64,000 nucleotides of DNA from Clostridia bacterium (GCA_030524425.1 JAUNGN010000003.1:62001-126000), one strand, 5' to 3'; positions 29,097 to 37,190 are shown, numbered from the stretch's first letter. The notes: generated from the letters alone by a model not told the origin. A program made the numbers and translations.

Positions 29097-29187
29097 ACAA
29101 AAGGGAATAACTTAACAGTTGTTGCCCCACAATGTTGGTTAAAAAGATAACCGCCTAAGTTTGTGAGACAGGGCGGTTATTTTTTTA
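29097..29187 (+). ncRNA. Candidate type I antitoxin-like small RNA
   Basis: A predicted transcript of about 90 nt from the promoter at 29062-29090 to the hairpin ATAACCGCC (29147-29155) / GGCGGTTAT (29172-29180) followed by T6. It has no ORF of note. It is convergent with the 22-codon hydrophobic ORF at 29177-29245 (minus) and overlaps the 3' end of that mRNA at the shared terminator. Its leader contains CAGTTGTTGCCCCAC (29116-29130), which recurs with one change in the toxin leader. The type I antitoxin role is inferred from layout. Confidence 0.6.
29147..29186. terminator. Shared bidirectional terminator of the toxin-antitoxin-like locus
   Basis: ATAACCGCC (29147-29155) pairs with GGCGGTTAT (29172-29180). 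On plus it is followed by TTTTTT; on minus by CTTTTTAACC. The right arm overlaps the stop codon of the minus-strand ORF. Confidence 0.8.
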
Positions 29188-29245
29188 TTGCTATAATGAG
29201 AATTATAACTAACAATAATAAATATGTATATTCATAATATCCCAT
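29177..29245 (-). CDS. Candidate type I toxin-like hydrophobic peptide (22 aa)
   Basis: The minus-strand ORF of 22 codons starts MGYYEYTYLLLLVIIL and ends IIAIKK: one transmembrane-length stretch of Leu, Ile and Val with a C-terminal Lys pair, as in small membrane toxins of type I systems. The SD is very strong (AAAGGAGGT) and sits in a 7-bp hairpin CCACCTC/GAGGTGG (fwd 29251-29270), so it would be occluded. It has its own promoter (29335-29363), a leader of about 83 nt with a second stable hairpin, and a convergent small RNA. Toxicity is inferred, not shown. Confidence 0.65.
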   Translation of the reverse strand: MGYYEYTYLLLLVIILIIAIKK

Positions 29246-29250
29246 AACAA

Positions 29251-29270
29251 CCACCTCCTTTCAGAGGTGG
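29251..29270 (-). promoter_or_regulatory. SD-sequestering hairpin of the peptide ORF
   Basis: On the mRNA, CCACCTC pairs with GAGGTGG (loop TGAAAG), burying the AGGAGGT ribosome-binding site just upstream of the ATG at 29245. A typical translational lock in type I toxin mRNAs. Confidence 0.7.
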
Positions 29271-29281
29271 AGCAACAACTG

Positions 29282-29310
29282 CATTGTAAAACACACTGTA
29301 TTTTACAATG
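29282..29310 (-). promoter_or_regulatory. Perfect 10-bp leader hairpin in the peptide mRNA
   Basis: CATTGTAAAA (fwd 29282-29291) and TTTTACAATG (fwd 29301-29310) with a 9-nt loop. It is present in the toxin-like leader and absent from the related small-RNA leader. It may stabilise the mRNA 5' end. Confidence 0.65.
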
Positions 29311-29334
29311 TCATTCTCTCTTGCTTAAAAAAAT

Positions 29335-29363
29335 ATTACACTATATTTGTCGAATTTTGTAAA
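29335..29363 (-). promoter_or_regulatory. Promoter of the hydrophobic peptide gene
   Basis: On minus: TTTACA, 17 bp, TGTAAT; predicted start near 29328. It is related in sequence to the small-RNA promoter at 29062-29090. Confidence 0.65.
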
Positions 29364-29404
29364 TATGTTTTGCAGCTGAATTTTAAATTTAATTGACTAT
29401 GCAA

Positions 29405-29439
29405 ATAACAGCATAGGGGACTGTCCCCTATGCTGTTAT
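29405..29439. terminator. Terminator of the riboflavin operon
   Basis: A perfect 16-bp stem, ATAACAGCATAGGGGA (29405-29420) and TCCCCTATGCTGTTAT (29424-29439), overlapping the ribH stop codon. The following U-tract is weak on both strands, but the stem is very strong. Confidence 0.7.
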
Positions 29440-29900
29440 TTTATATTATCAAATAAATTAACCATTTCAATAGCAGAAACGGCAGCATCAAAGCCCTTAT
29501 TGCCTGCCTTTGTACCTGCTCTTTCTATTGCCTGTTCAATGTTTTCGGTTGTTACTATACCGAAAATGACAGGTACACCTGTATTTAAGCCGACATTTGC
29601 AATACCTTTTGATACCTCATTGCAAACATAGTCATAATGGCTTGTTGCACCTCTTATAACAGTACCTACACATACAACGGCATCATACTCACCGCTTTTG
29701 GCAAGTTTTTGTGCGGCAAGGGGAATTTCAAATGCACCCGGTACCCATACGAGTGAAATGTCGTCACTATTTACTCCGTGTCTTAAAAACGCATCTTCTG
29801 CACCGCTTACAAGTTTATTTACTATAAATTCATTAAATCTTGATGCAACGATTGCAAATTTTTTGCCGTTAGCTACTAAATTACCTTCAATTTTTCTCAT
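29436..29900 (-). CDS. ribH: 6,7-dimethyl-8-ribityllumazine synthase
   Basis: A 154-residue lumazine synthase that condenses 5-amino-6-ribitylaminouracil with dihydroxybutanone phosphate, the penultimate riboflavin step. Motifs: [56 protein letters not shown], and [30 protein letters not shown], each typical of RibH. It is last in the ribD-ribE-ribBA-ribH order. Confidence 0.97.
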   Translation of the reverse strand: MRKIEGNLVANGKKFAIVASRFNEFIVNKLVSGAEDAFLRHGVNSDDISLVWVPGAFEIPLAAQKLAKSGEYDAVVCVGTVIRGATSHYDYVCNEVSKGIANVGLNTGVPVIFGIVTTENIEQAIERAGTKAGNKGFDAAVSAIEMVNLFDNIK

Positions 29901-29918
29901 TTTAATTACCTCCGTATA

Positions 29919-31115
29919 TTATAAATTTAATAAATGACCCATTTTTTCCTGCTTTGTGTGCATATAGAAATCAGCACTGTGGCTATGGCTTACAATTAAG
30001 GGAACTCTTTCGGTTATTTCAATACCGCATTCCGTAAGTTTGTGTATTTTATCTGGATTGTTAGTCATAAGTTTTATTTTGCTTACTCCCAAATCACTTA
30101 AAATTTCTGCTGCTTTATCATATTTTCTCATATCATCGGGAAAGCCTAATGCTATATTTGCTTCAACAGTGTCCATTCCCTGTCTTTGAAGTTCATAGGC
30201 TTTAAGTTTGTTAATTAAGCCTATTCCTCTGCCTTCCTGACGCATATATAAAAGGACTCCGCTGCCGTTTTCGGCTATTCTTTTCATTGCTTCATCATAT
30301 TGCTGACCGCAGTCGCATTTTGCTGAGCCTAAGGCGTCTCCCGTTAAACATTCGGAGTGAACTCTGCAAAGTACTGCATCACCACTTGAAATGTCACCCA
30401 TATAAAGAGCCAAATGTTCTTTGCCATTTTCGTCGGTGTAACCGTTAATATTAAATTCACCGTATTTTGTCATAATTTTAGTTGAAATTTCTTTTTTTAA
30501 GCTCTGACTATGTGATTTGATATATTTAATTAAATCGGCTATTGATATAAATGTTAAACTATGCTTTTTGCTAAATTCAATTAAATCGGGAAGTCTTGCC
30601 ATGGTACCGTCATCTTTCATAATTTCACAGCAAATTCCCGCAGGTTTAAGTCCTGCCAATTTCATAAGGTCAACTGTAGCTTCTGTATGTCCCTTTCTTT
30701 CAAGCACACCATTTGGTTTTGCAAGAAGGGGGAACATATGTCCCGGTCGTCTGAAATCTTCAGGCTTTGCATTGTCTTCAGTAAATTTTCTGACCGTGTA
30801 AGCTCTTTCTTCTGCTGAAATACCTGTTGTGGTATCTATGTGGTCTATTGATACAGTAAAGGCTGTACAGTGATTATCAGTGTTGTCAGCTACCATTTGA
30901 GGTAAATTAAGCTTTTTCATATAGCTTTCATCAGCAGGAAGGCAAATAAGTCCTTTTGCATATGTTGCTATAAAATTCATTGTTTCAGTTGTAGCTTTTT
31001 CGGCTGCCATTATAAGGTCGCCTTCATTTTCTCTGTCCTCATCATCAATGACCATTACTATTTTGCCGTTTTTAATATCTTCAACAGCTTCTTCTATTGT
31101 GTTAAATTTAAACAT
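29919..31115 (-). CDS. ribBA: Bifunctional 3,4-dihydroxy-2-butanone-4-phosphate synthase / GTP cyclohydrolase II
   Basis: A 398-residue fusion. The RibB domain (1-200) has [20 protein letters not shown] and the [23 protein letters not shown] loop. The RibA domain (about 205-398) has the zinc-binding Cys cluster [32 protein letters not shown] and the C-terminal LMTNNPDKI. It supplies both RibH substrates' precursors. It lies between ribE and ribH with short spacers. Confidence 0.97.
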   Translation of the reverse strand: MFKFNTIEEAVEDIKNGKIVMVIDDEDRENEGDLIMAAEKATTETMNFIATYAKGLICLPADESYMKKLNLPQMVADNTDNHCTAFTVSIDHIDTTTGISAEERAYTVRKFTEDNAKPEDFRRPGHMFPLLAKPNGVLERKGHTEATVDLMKLAGLKPAGICCEIMKDDGTMARLPDLIEFSKKHSLTFISIADLIKYIKSHSQSLKKEISTKIMTKYGEFNINGYTDENGKEHLALYMGDISSGDAVLCRVHSECLTGDALGSAKCDCGQQYDEAMKRIAENGSGVLLYMRQEGRGIGLINKLKAYELQRQGMDTVEANIALGFPDDMRKYDKAAEILSDLGVSKIKLMTNNPDKIHKLTECGIEITERVPLIVSHSHSADFYMHTKQEKMGHLLNL

Positions 31116-31128
31116 TAAAATTACCTCC

Positions 31129-31749
31129 TTAAAAACCGTTTTCTCTTAAAAAATCCAATGTGATTTTACTTTCATTATTCGGGTGCATAAATTTTTCAAT
31201 ATATTTACCGATAATGTCATTTTCTATGTTTATTGTTGAACCTATTGGTTTTGAAAGTAATGTTGTTTCACTTTGGGTATGAGGTATAATTGATACCTTA
31301 AAGCACTTACTGTCAATATATGCAACAGTAAGACTTACACCGTCAAGAGCAACGGAGCCTTTTAAAACAATATAATTTAAAATATCATTTTCTGCTGTAA
31401 TTGTAAGCCATTTTGCTATGCCGTCACTTGATATTTCAGTAAGTGTACCTGTACCGTCAATGTGTCCGCTTACAATATGACCGCCAAAGCGTCCATTTGC
31501 CGCCATTGCACGTTCTATATTGACAGTACTGCCTGTTTTAAGGCTGCCTAAATTGGTTTTGCTGTAGGTTTCATTCATTACATCAAGGGTAATACTGCTG
31601 TTGTCATAGCGTGTTACTGTGAGGCAAACACCGTTTACGGCAATACTGTCGCCAATATGAATATCTTCAAGAATTTTTGATACACCTATTACAAGAGGAT
31701 TTTTTGCATTTATAACCCTGCCTGTTTCTTCGATAATGCCTGTAAACAT
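31129..31749 (-). CDS. ribE: Riboflavin synthase, alpha subunit
   Basis: A 206-residue protein with the internal duplication typical of this enzyme: the two half-barrels each contain a [13 protein letters not shown]- or [12 protein letters not shown]-type motif (about residues 32-44 and 129-141). The N-terminus [10 protein letters not shown] is diagnostic. It dismutates two lumazines to riboflavin. It is second in the rib operon, 4 bp after ribD. Confidence 0.97.
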   Translation of the reverse strand: MFTGIIEETGRVINAKNPLVIGVSKILEDIHIGDSIAVNGVCLTVTRYDNSSITLDVMNETYSKTNLGSLKTGSTVNIERAMAANGRFGGHIVSGHIDGTGTLTEISSDGIAKWLTITAENDILNYIVLKGSVALDGVSLTVAYIDSKCFKVSIIPHTQSETTLLSKPIGSTINIENDIIGKYIEKFMHPNNESKITLDFLRENGF

Positions 31750-31753
31750 TTAA

Positions 31754-32833
31754 TCACCTCACATCTCCGTAAATCAATATATCATTTTCAATATTTTTTA
31801 CTTCTATATTGTGCAGTTTTATTGCGTCATCCATAAAGGCTATTCCTTTACCCTCGACAGGGGTTTTGGATTGGTCGCCTCCTATAATTTTAGGGGCAAT
31901 AAAGAACAATGCCTTGTCAACTAAATTATTTTGGAGCATTGAAAAATTAAGTGTACCTCCGCCTTCTAGGAGAATACTGTCAATTTTCATTTCTCCAAGC
32001 TTAGTCATAAGGTATTTAAGGTCAACTCTGTTATTAATAGACGGTGTTTCAATTATTTCTGCACCCATTGATTGCAGTTCTGATTTTTTACAGATGTCGC
32101 AGCCTTTTGCCGCGGCAATAATACATCTGTCCTTATTTTTTAGCTTTAATACTTTGGCATCCAAGGGAATTTGCAGCTTTGAATCTACAATTATTCTTAT
32201 TGGATTTATTCCGTTTTCAATACGGCAGGTTAGCTTTGGATTGTCTGTTATAACCGTATTTATGCCTACCATAATTGCTTTTAGCTTATGTCTTAGCTCC
32301 TGAACCATATATCGTGATTTTTCATTTGTTACCCATTTTGAATCACCTGTATAGGCTGAAATTTTACCGTCAAGAGTCATAGCCGACTTCATAACCACAT
32401 AGGGAATACCTGTTTCAATGTATTTGAAAAATATGGGATTTATTGCTTTGCATTCCTTTTCCATAATGCCTACTTCAACTTCTACACCGCCGTTTTTTAG
32501 TATTTCAACACCTTTTCCCGCAACCTTTGGATTAGTGTCAAGGGAGCCAATATAAACCTTTTTTATTTTGTGCTCAACTATGGCTTTGGCACATGGGGGA
32601 GTGTTGCCGTAGTGACTGCAGGGCTCTAATGTAACATACATTTCCGCACCTTCAACGTCTTCCGAAGCATTTAAAAAGGCATTGACTTCTGCGTGATTTG
32701 AACCGTATTTTTCGTGAAAACCTTCGCCGATAATTCTGCCGTCCTTAACAATGACAGCCCCTACCATTGGATTTGGTGAAACAAAGCCTGCTCCTTTTTT
32801 TGCCAGCTCAATAGCTCTTTCCATATAATTCAT
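31754..32833 (-). CDS. ribD: Bifunctional diaminohydroxyphosphoribosylaminopyrimidine deaminase / 5-amino-6-(5-phosphoribosylamino)uracil reductase
   Basis: A 359-residue fusion. The N-terminal zinc deaminase shows HAEVNAFLNA and PCSHYGNTPPC (zinc ligands, about residues 48-85). The C-terminal reductase begins near residue 145 with VVMKSAMTLDGKISAYTGDSKW and contains ILLEGGGTLNFSML. It is the first gene of the operon and lies directly under the FMN riboswitch and two terminators; SD AAGGGGA. Confidence 0.96.
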   Translation of the reverse strand: MNYMERAIELAKKGAGFVSPNPMVGAVIVKDGRIIGEGFHEKYGSNHAEVNAFLNASEDVEGAEMYVTLEPCSHYGNTPPCAKAIVEHKIKKVYIGSLDTNPKVAGKGVEILKNGGVEVEVGIMEKECKAINPIFFKYIETGIPYVVMKSAMTLDGKISAYTGDSKWVTNEKSRYMVQELRHKLKAIMVGINTVITDNPKLTCRIENGINPIRIIVDSKLQIPLDAKVLKLKNKDRCIIAAAKGCDICKKSELQSMGAEIIETPSINNRVDLKYLMTKLGEMKIDSILLEGGGTLNFSMLQNNLVDKALFFIAPKIIGGDQSKTPVEGKGIAFMDDAIKLHNIEVKNIENDILIYGDVR

Positions 32834-32848
32834 AGTTTACATCCCCTT

Positions 32849-32881
32849 AAAAAATAAAAGTCCCTGTATCTTACAGGGACT
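32849..32881 (-). terminator. Second terminator-like hairpin in the ribD leader
   Basis: On minus, AGTCCCTGTA / TACAGGGACT with a 3-nt loop, followed by TTTATTTTTT, ending about 15 nt before ribD. It lies downstream of the terminator at 32893-32926. Its TCCCT could also compete for the AAGGGGA SD. Confidence 0.75.
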
Positions 32882-32892
32882 AAAAACAGATT

Positions 32893-32926
32893 AAATAAAA
32901 AATCCTGAGTTTAAAATAAACTCAGG
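32893..32926 (-). terminator. First terminator of the FMN riboswitch expression platform
   Basis: On minus, CCTGAGTTTA / TAAACTCAGG (perfect 10-bp stem, 3-nt loop), followed by ATTTTTTATTT, a short distance after the aptamer. Confidence 0.85.
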
Positions 32927-32943
32927 GAATACATCATATTAAA

Positions 32944-33050
32944 ATCTTCTCACATCCAGACTTTACTGTCGGCTTAGGAGTTACACCTAATCATGCCATA
33001 AGGCTCGCGGGCTTTACCGCCGGTATTGAATTTCACAAATCCCTGAAGAT
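32944..33050 (-). promoter_or_regulatory. FMN riboswitch (RFN element)
   Basis: Read on minus, the aptamer starts ATCTTCAGGGA and contains ACCGGCGGTAAAGCCCGCGA, then GCCGACAGTAAAGTCTGGATG, and closes with GAGAAGAT pairing back to the 5' ATCTTC. These are the invariant RFN blocks. FMN binding should favour the downstream terminators and shut off ribDE(BA)H. The P1 stem and all conserved loops are present. Confidence 0.97.
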
Positions 33051-33068
33051 AATTATTTACTTAATTAA

Positions 33069-33096
33069 AGTATAGCACTATATTTTAATTTGTCAA
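33069..33096 (-). promoter_or_regulatory. Promoter of the riboflavin operon
   Basis: On minus: TTGACA (fwd 33091-33096), 16 bp, TATACT (fwd 33069-33074). The -35 lies inside the 3' end of recO. Confidence 0.75.
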
Positions 33097-33747
33097 TACT
33101 AAATTCTTAATTAATTTATAGCTGTTAAGTTTTATGTCAATATGATATTCAATATATTTTTCAATAAAGGCTTCAAGTTCTTTTATATATTCAATATCCA
33201 AACTAACTGAAAATGCAGTATTTAAGTCAGCATTTAATATATATTCCGTAGCATATAGGCTTGTCCGGCTTAATGAGTAGGGCTTTATTCCCTTAATATC
33301 GGGTTTGTAGCCCAATATATCCAAAAATCTTAACTGAAATATTAAGCCTGTCAGCCTTGTATTGTTATTTTTTTTTGAAAGTTTTTGCAGTGACTTTAAA
33401 AGCAAAAGCATAGCGTTGTTGTCTGCTACATTGTCTATAACGGCTTTGTCAATAAATTCTGCAAAATATGATGCGTATGTTGCTGCAGATAAATCTGTTC
33501 TTATATTATAAAAGCTTTCAATAACATCGGCAGATAAAAGAGCAGGGGTTTTTGTGGAGGTCCTTACAATAAAGTCCCCGTATGTAAATAATGAGGAGGC
33601 GGCAAGGAATTTGCTTTTTGTATTCCTTGCACCCTTTGCAAATATTGAAATTTTGCCCTTATCCTTTGCAAATAAAGTTAAAAATTTGTCAGCCTCACCT
33701 GAAAAATTTTCACGAATTATTATTCCTCTTATCTTCTCTGAACTCAT
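33085..33747 (-). CDS. recO: DNA repair protein RecO
   Basis: A 220-residue RecO that loads RecA on SSB-coated DNA with RecR. The OB-fold N-terminus (RGIIIRENFSGEADKFLTLFAKDKGKI) and the helical C-terminal region (LTGLIFQLRFLDILGYKPDI) are recognisable. The zinc-binding Cys motif that usually follows LGY is missing, and the whole protein has no cysteine. Its start overlaps the yqzL-like ORF; era lies upstream, the conserved era-recO arrangement. Confidence 0.92.
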   Translation of the reverse strand: MSSEKIRGIIIRENFSGEADKFLTLFAKDKGKISIFAKGARNTKSKFLAASSLFTYGDFIVRTSTKTPALLSADVIESFYNIRTDLSAATYASYFAEFIDKAVIDNVADNNAMLLLLKSLQKLSKKNNNTRLTGLIFQLRFLDILGYKPDIKGIKPYSLSRTSLYATEYILNADLNTAFSVSLDIEYIKELEAFIEKYIEYHIDIKLNSYKLIKNLVLTN

Positions 33748-33835
33748 CTGTTTCTGCTCCCATGCCTTTTTTATAGGCTAAGTAATAGTTAATGTTGCCG
33801 CTTTTCTCAAATAAATACCAAAAGAAATCATTCAT
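33710..33835 (-). CDS. yqzL: YqzL-like small protein
   Basis: A 41-residue ORF between era and recO, starting MNDFFWYLFEKSGNINYYL. The FWxLFExxGxxxxYLxY pattern and the position between era and recO match the YqzL family of Firmicutes. SD AAGGAGG is 9-10 nt upstream. Its 3' end overlaps recO by 38 bp in another frame, suggesting coupling. The C-terminus beyond residue 24 is longer and more charged than I expect for the family. Function unknown. Confidence 0.75.
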   Translation of the reverse strand: MNDFFWYLFEKSGNINYYLAYKKGMGAETDEFREDKRNNNS

Positions 33836-33904
33836 ATTAAGAATTCCTCCTTATGATATTAGGTTGTGTAGTTGTTTTGATTGTATGCTATATAAAAATT
33901 GCCA

Positions 33905-34810
33905 TTAAATATTTTTTGAGTCATAACCAAAATTTTTTAACAGAAAATCACTGTCTCTCCAGTCCTTTTTAACCTTAATCCAAATTTGAAGGTTTATTTG
34001 ACCGCCTAAAAATCTTTGAATATCACGGCGTGCATTTGAGCCGATTTTTTTAAGCATTGAACCCTGTTTGCCTATTATAATACCCTTGTGGCTGTCTCTT
34101 TCGCAGTATATTGTTGCGTCAATGTCCATAATATCCTTATCTTTTCTATGCTTCATTGATGTAATTTCAACTGCTATGCCGTGAGGAATTTCGTCCTGCA
34201 AAAGATATAATGCCTTTTCTCTTATTATTTCTGAGACAATTTGTTTTTCGGGCTGATCTGTTATCATATCTTCGGGGAAGTATTTTGGACCTTCGGGAAG
34301 ATATTTTTCAATATTTTCAAGTAAGGTTTCCTGATTTTTACCCTTTAAGGCTGATAAGGGTATAATTTCAGCAAAGTTATATTCCTGACTATAATTTTCT
34401 ATTACCTTTAAGAGCTGGGGCTTTTCAACTGTATCAATTTTGTTGATTACAAGAAAGACAGGTGTATTGACCTTTTCAAGTCTTTCAAGTATTGCCTTAT
34501 CACTGTCCTTAATTTTTTCATAAGGCTCAATGAGGTAGAGAACAATGTCAACATCATTTAGTGATGTTTCAGCACTTTTAACCATATAGTCACCAAGCTT
34601 TGACTTGGCTTTGTGAATGCCCGGAGTATCTACAAATATTACCTGCATTGTGTCTGTTGTAAGTATAGTTTGTATTTTATTTCTTGTAGTTTGAGGCTTA
34701 CTTGAAATAATGGAAATTTTTTCGCCTATTAACAAATTCATTAGTGTAGACTTGCCTACATTAGGTCTGCCAATTAATGATACAAAGCCTGAATGAAAAT
34801 TTTTACTCAT
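33905..34810 (-). CDS. era: GTPase Era
   Basis: A 301-residue ribosome-assembly GTPase. Motifs: G1 GRPNVGKSTLMN, G3 DTPGIHKAK, G4 NKIDT, and a C-terminal KH domain (GIIIGKQGSMLKKIGSNARRDI) binding the 16S rRNA 3' end. Length and order are normal. It starts 4 bp downstream of the udg stop and is followed by yqzL-recO. Confidence 0.98.
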   Translation of the reverse strand: MSKNFHSGFVSLIGRPNVGKSTLMNLLIGEKISIISSKPQTTRNKIQTILTTDTMQVIFVDTPGIHKAKSKLGDYMVKSAETSLNDVDIVLYLIEPYEKIKDSDKAILERLEKVNTPVFLVINKIDTVEKPQLLKVIENYSQEYNFAEIIPLSALKGKNQETLLENIEKYLPEGPKYFPEDMITDQPEKQIVSEIIREKALYLLQDEIPHGIAVEITSMKHRKDKDIMDIDATIYCERDSHKGIIIGKQGSMLKKIGSNARRDIQRFLGGQINLQIWIKVKKDWRDSDFLLKNFGYDSKNI

Positions 34811-34814
34811 ATTT

Positions 34815-35372
34815 TTACCTTTCGTTTACTTCCTTTAATTTATCTCTTATTTGTTTAAAATCTTCCCACGCTGCCGGTTTTTTGCTTTCGTCACGCAAAA
34901 GTGCAGAGGGGTGATATGTAGCTATTATGTCAATGCCTTTTTTGTTATACCATTTGCCTCTGTCACGGGTAATTCTGAACTCAGGCTCTATTATTGCCTT
35001 TGCTGCAATTCTGCCAAGACAGACAATAATTTGAGGTCTTATTAGCTTAAATTGCTGTCTTAAATATTTTATGCAGGCTGCCTGTTCTTCGGGAAGAGGG
35101 TCTCTGTTCTGTGGAGGTCTGCATTTTACAATATTGGCTATATATACCTGACTTCTGTCAAGATTAATTGCACCAAGCATTTTGTCAAGGAGCTTTCCTG
35201 CATTTCCGACAAAAGGCTCTCCCTGCATATCCTCGTAATATCCCGGACCTTCGCCGACAAAAAGTATTTTGCTGTGTTTGTTGCCTACACCTATAACTAC
35301 GTTATGCCTTGTCTGGCATAGTCCGCAGTCAGTACAGTTGTTACATAAATAATTGAGCTCGTCCCAAGTCAT
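34815..35372 (-). CDS. Family 4 uracil-DNA glycosylase (iron-sulfur type)
   Basis: A 185-residue family 4 UDG. Motif A is GEGPGYYEDMQGEPFVGNAG (residues 40-59) and motif B is TYHPSALLR near residue 153. Cysteines for the 4Fe-4S cluster are in CTDCGLC (about 14-20), VKCRPPQNRD and VCLGR. It removes uracil from DNA in base excision repair. Between cdd and era, as in many Clostridia. Confidence 0.92.
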   Translation of the reverse strand: MTWDELNYLCNNCTDCGLCQTRHNVVIGVGNKHSKILFVGEGPGYYEDMQGEPFVGNAGKLLDKMLGAINLDRSQVYIANIVKCRPPQNRDPLPEEQAACIKYLRQQFKLIRPQIIVCLGRIAAKAIIEPEFRITRDRGKWYNKKGIDIIATYHPSALLRDESKKPAAWEDFKQIRDKLKEVNER

Positions 35373-35382
35373 AAAATCACCT

Positions 35383-35766
35383 TTACTTTAGCTTGAAGGC
35401 ATAAGGTAAAAGCTCTGTTACCTTGTATACCTTAATTTCATTTTCATTACCCAATATAATTTCACCCTCAGGCATAAATTCGCTGATAACCTGTCGGCAA
35501 ATACCGCAGGGCATGGTAAAATCATTGGTATCTGACGCTATTGCAATTTTTACTATATTTTTTTTAGCCTCTGATACGGCTTTAAAAATAGCAACTCTTT
35601 CAGCACATACAGCTGCACCATAGGAAGCATTTTCAATATTGTTGCCTAAAAATACCATACCATCACTTGTCAGGACGGCAGCACCTACTTTAAAATTGGA
35701 ATAGGGGGCATAGGCATATTCCTTTGCCTTAACTGCCATTTCATATAACTGTCTGTTTTCGTCCAT
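35383..35766 (-). CDS. cdd: Cytidine deaminase
   Basis: A 127-residue homotetrameric-type cytidine deaminase of the pyrimidine salvage pathway. Catalytic and zinc-binding motifs CAERVAIF (Cys and Glu) and PCGICRQV (two Cys) are present, with NIENASYGAAV for substrate binding. It lies 4 nt from ybeY. The dgkA gene often found between ybeY and cdd is absent. Confidence 0.96.
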   Translation of the reverse strand: MDENRQLYEMAVKAKEYAYAPYSNFKVGAAVLTSDGMVFLGNNIENASYGAAVCAERVAIFKAVSEAKKNIVKIAIASDTNDFTMPCGICRQVISEFMPEGEIILGNENEIKVYKVTELLPYAFKLK

Positions 35767-35769
35767 ATT

Positions 35770-36222
35770 TTATCTCCTTAAATTCAGGTTGTTTAGGATT
35801 TCCTCCTGTTTTTTAAACATAACCTTTTCTTCTTCTTCAATCATATGATCATAGCCAAGTAAATGAAGCATACTGTGTGCTGTTAAAAAGCCTATTTCTC
35901 TCTCTATTGAGTGACCGTATTCCTTAGCCTGTTCAATGGCCCTTTCTATGCTGATAATAATATCGCCTAAATATATTTTTGAACCGTCTTCGGGAAGGCT
36001 TTCCTTTTCAAAATCTATAAGAGGGAAGGAGAGAACGTCAGTTGGTCTGTCAATTCCTCTGTGTTTCAGATTAATGGAGTGAATTTCTGCATTGTCAACT
36101 ATTGTTACACTTACTTCGCAGTTATCCGAAACATTTTCATACCTGAGGCTTTCCCTGATTACATCATTTATAAGCTTTTCATTTACATCTGTATCTGTAT
36201 TGTTTTCAAATAAAACGTTCAT
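35770..36222 (-). CDS. ybeY: Endoribonuclease YbeY (rRNA maturation)
   Basis: A 150-residue zinc-dependent RNase acting in 16S rRNA 3' maturation and ribosome quality control. The metal motif appears as TAHSMLHLLGYDH near residues 114-126, and the RPTDVLSFPL element is conserved. Its start overlaps the phoH stop by 1 nt. Confidence 0.96.
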   Translation of the reverse strand: MNVLFENNTDTDVNEKLINDVIRESLRYENVSDNCEVSVTIVDNAEIHSINLKHRGIDRPTDVLSFPLIDFEKESLPEDGSKIYLGDIIISIERAIEQAKEYGHSIEREIGFLTAHSMLHLLGYDHMIEEEEKVMFKKQEEILNNLNLRR

Positions 36223-37190
36223 TATTTAACCTCTTTTTTGCTTTTCTTTTCAAATGCTTCATAGGCTGATATTATCTTTTGAACAAGAGGATGACGTACA
36301 ACGTCCTTGTTGGTAAGGTTACATATTCTTATGCCTTCGATGTTTTCAAGTATTTTAACAGCCTCTATAAGTCCTGATTTTTTGCCGCGGGGCAAGTCAA
36401 TCTGTGTAATATCTCCCGTAATAACTGCCTTTGAGCTGTAGCCAAGTCTTGTTAAAAACATTTTCATCTGCTCGGGAGTTGTATTTTGAGCCTCATCAAG
36501 TACTATAAATGAATTATCAAGTGTTCTTCCTCTCATATAGGCAAGGGGAGCAACTTCAATAGCGCCTTTTTCCATATTTTTAAGGAAAGTGTCGGCACCC
36601 ATTATTTCGTATAAGGCATCATACAAGGGTCTTAAATAGGGGTCAACCTTATCCTGTAAGTCACCGGGTAAAAAGCCTAAATTTTCTCCTGCTTCTATGG
36701 CAGGTCTTGTTAATATAATTCTGTTAACATCACCGTTTTTAAATGCTGTAATAGCCATTGCCATTGCAAGATAGGTTTTACCTGTACCGGCAGGACCTAC
36801 GCCGAAAACAACGGTATTGTTCCTTATTGAGTCGATATAGTACTTTTGACCCAATGTTTTTGGCTTTAAGGCTCTGCCGTTTATTGTCATACAAATTATA
36901 TCGTCTTTCAGCTTATCAACCTCATCGGTGTTATTTTCATTTACCTCGGTAATTATATAGTTAATGCGCTGAGTATCAATGGATTCTCCTGATTCAATAA
37001 GCTTGATTAATGAATTAATTACATTAACGGCTTTTTCAATATCCTTGCTTTCGCCAATAATATCAATATCGTCACCTCTGTTTATAATAGTGACATTATA
37101 CTCTGTTTCAATTTTTTTTATATTTGAATCAAAGCTTCCAAATAGGGCTGATATAATATTAGCTGATATTTGAATTTTCTTCTGTTCCAT
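36222..37190 (-). CDS. phoH: PhoH family ATPase
   Basis: A 322-residue PhoH/PhoL protein. An N-terminal KH-like region is followed by the P-loop GPAGTGKTYLAMAMA (about residue 133), LTRPAIEAGENLGFLPGDLQDK, and Walker B FIVLDEAQNTTPEQMKMFLTRLG. The role is RNA-linked phosphate-metabolism or ribosome-related, not fully defined. Its 5' end overlaps yqfD by 32 bp, an unusually long overlap suggesting coupling. Confidence 0.92.
   Translation of the reverse strand: MEQKKIQISANIISALFGSFDSNIKKIETEYNVTIINRGDDIDIIGESKDIEKAVNVINSLIKLIESGESIDTQRINYIITEVNENNTDEVDKLKDDIICMTINGRALKPKTLGQKYYIDSIRNNTVVFGVGPAGTGKTYLAMAMAITAFKNGDVNRIILTRPAIEAGENLGFLPGDLQDKVDPYLRPLYDALYEIMGADTFLKNMEKGAIEVAPLAYMRGRTLDNSFIVLDEAQNTTPEQMKMFLTRLGYSSKAVITGDITQIDLPRGKKSGLIEAVKILENIEGIRICNLTNKDVVRHPLVQKIISAYEAFEKKSKKEVK

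Larger units (their letters stand above)
29116..29281. repeat. 15-bp inverted repeats flanking the hydrophobic peptide ORF
   Basis: CAGTTGTTGCCCCAC at 29116-29130 and its reverse complement with one change, GTGGAGCAACAACTG, at 29267-29281. A read-through transcript of either strand could pair them (15 bp, one G-U), enclosing the ORF. Confidence 0.8.
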
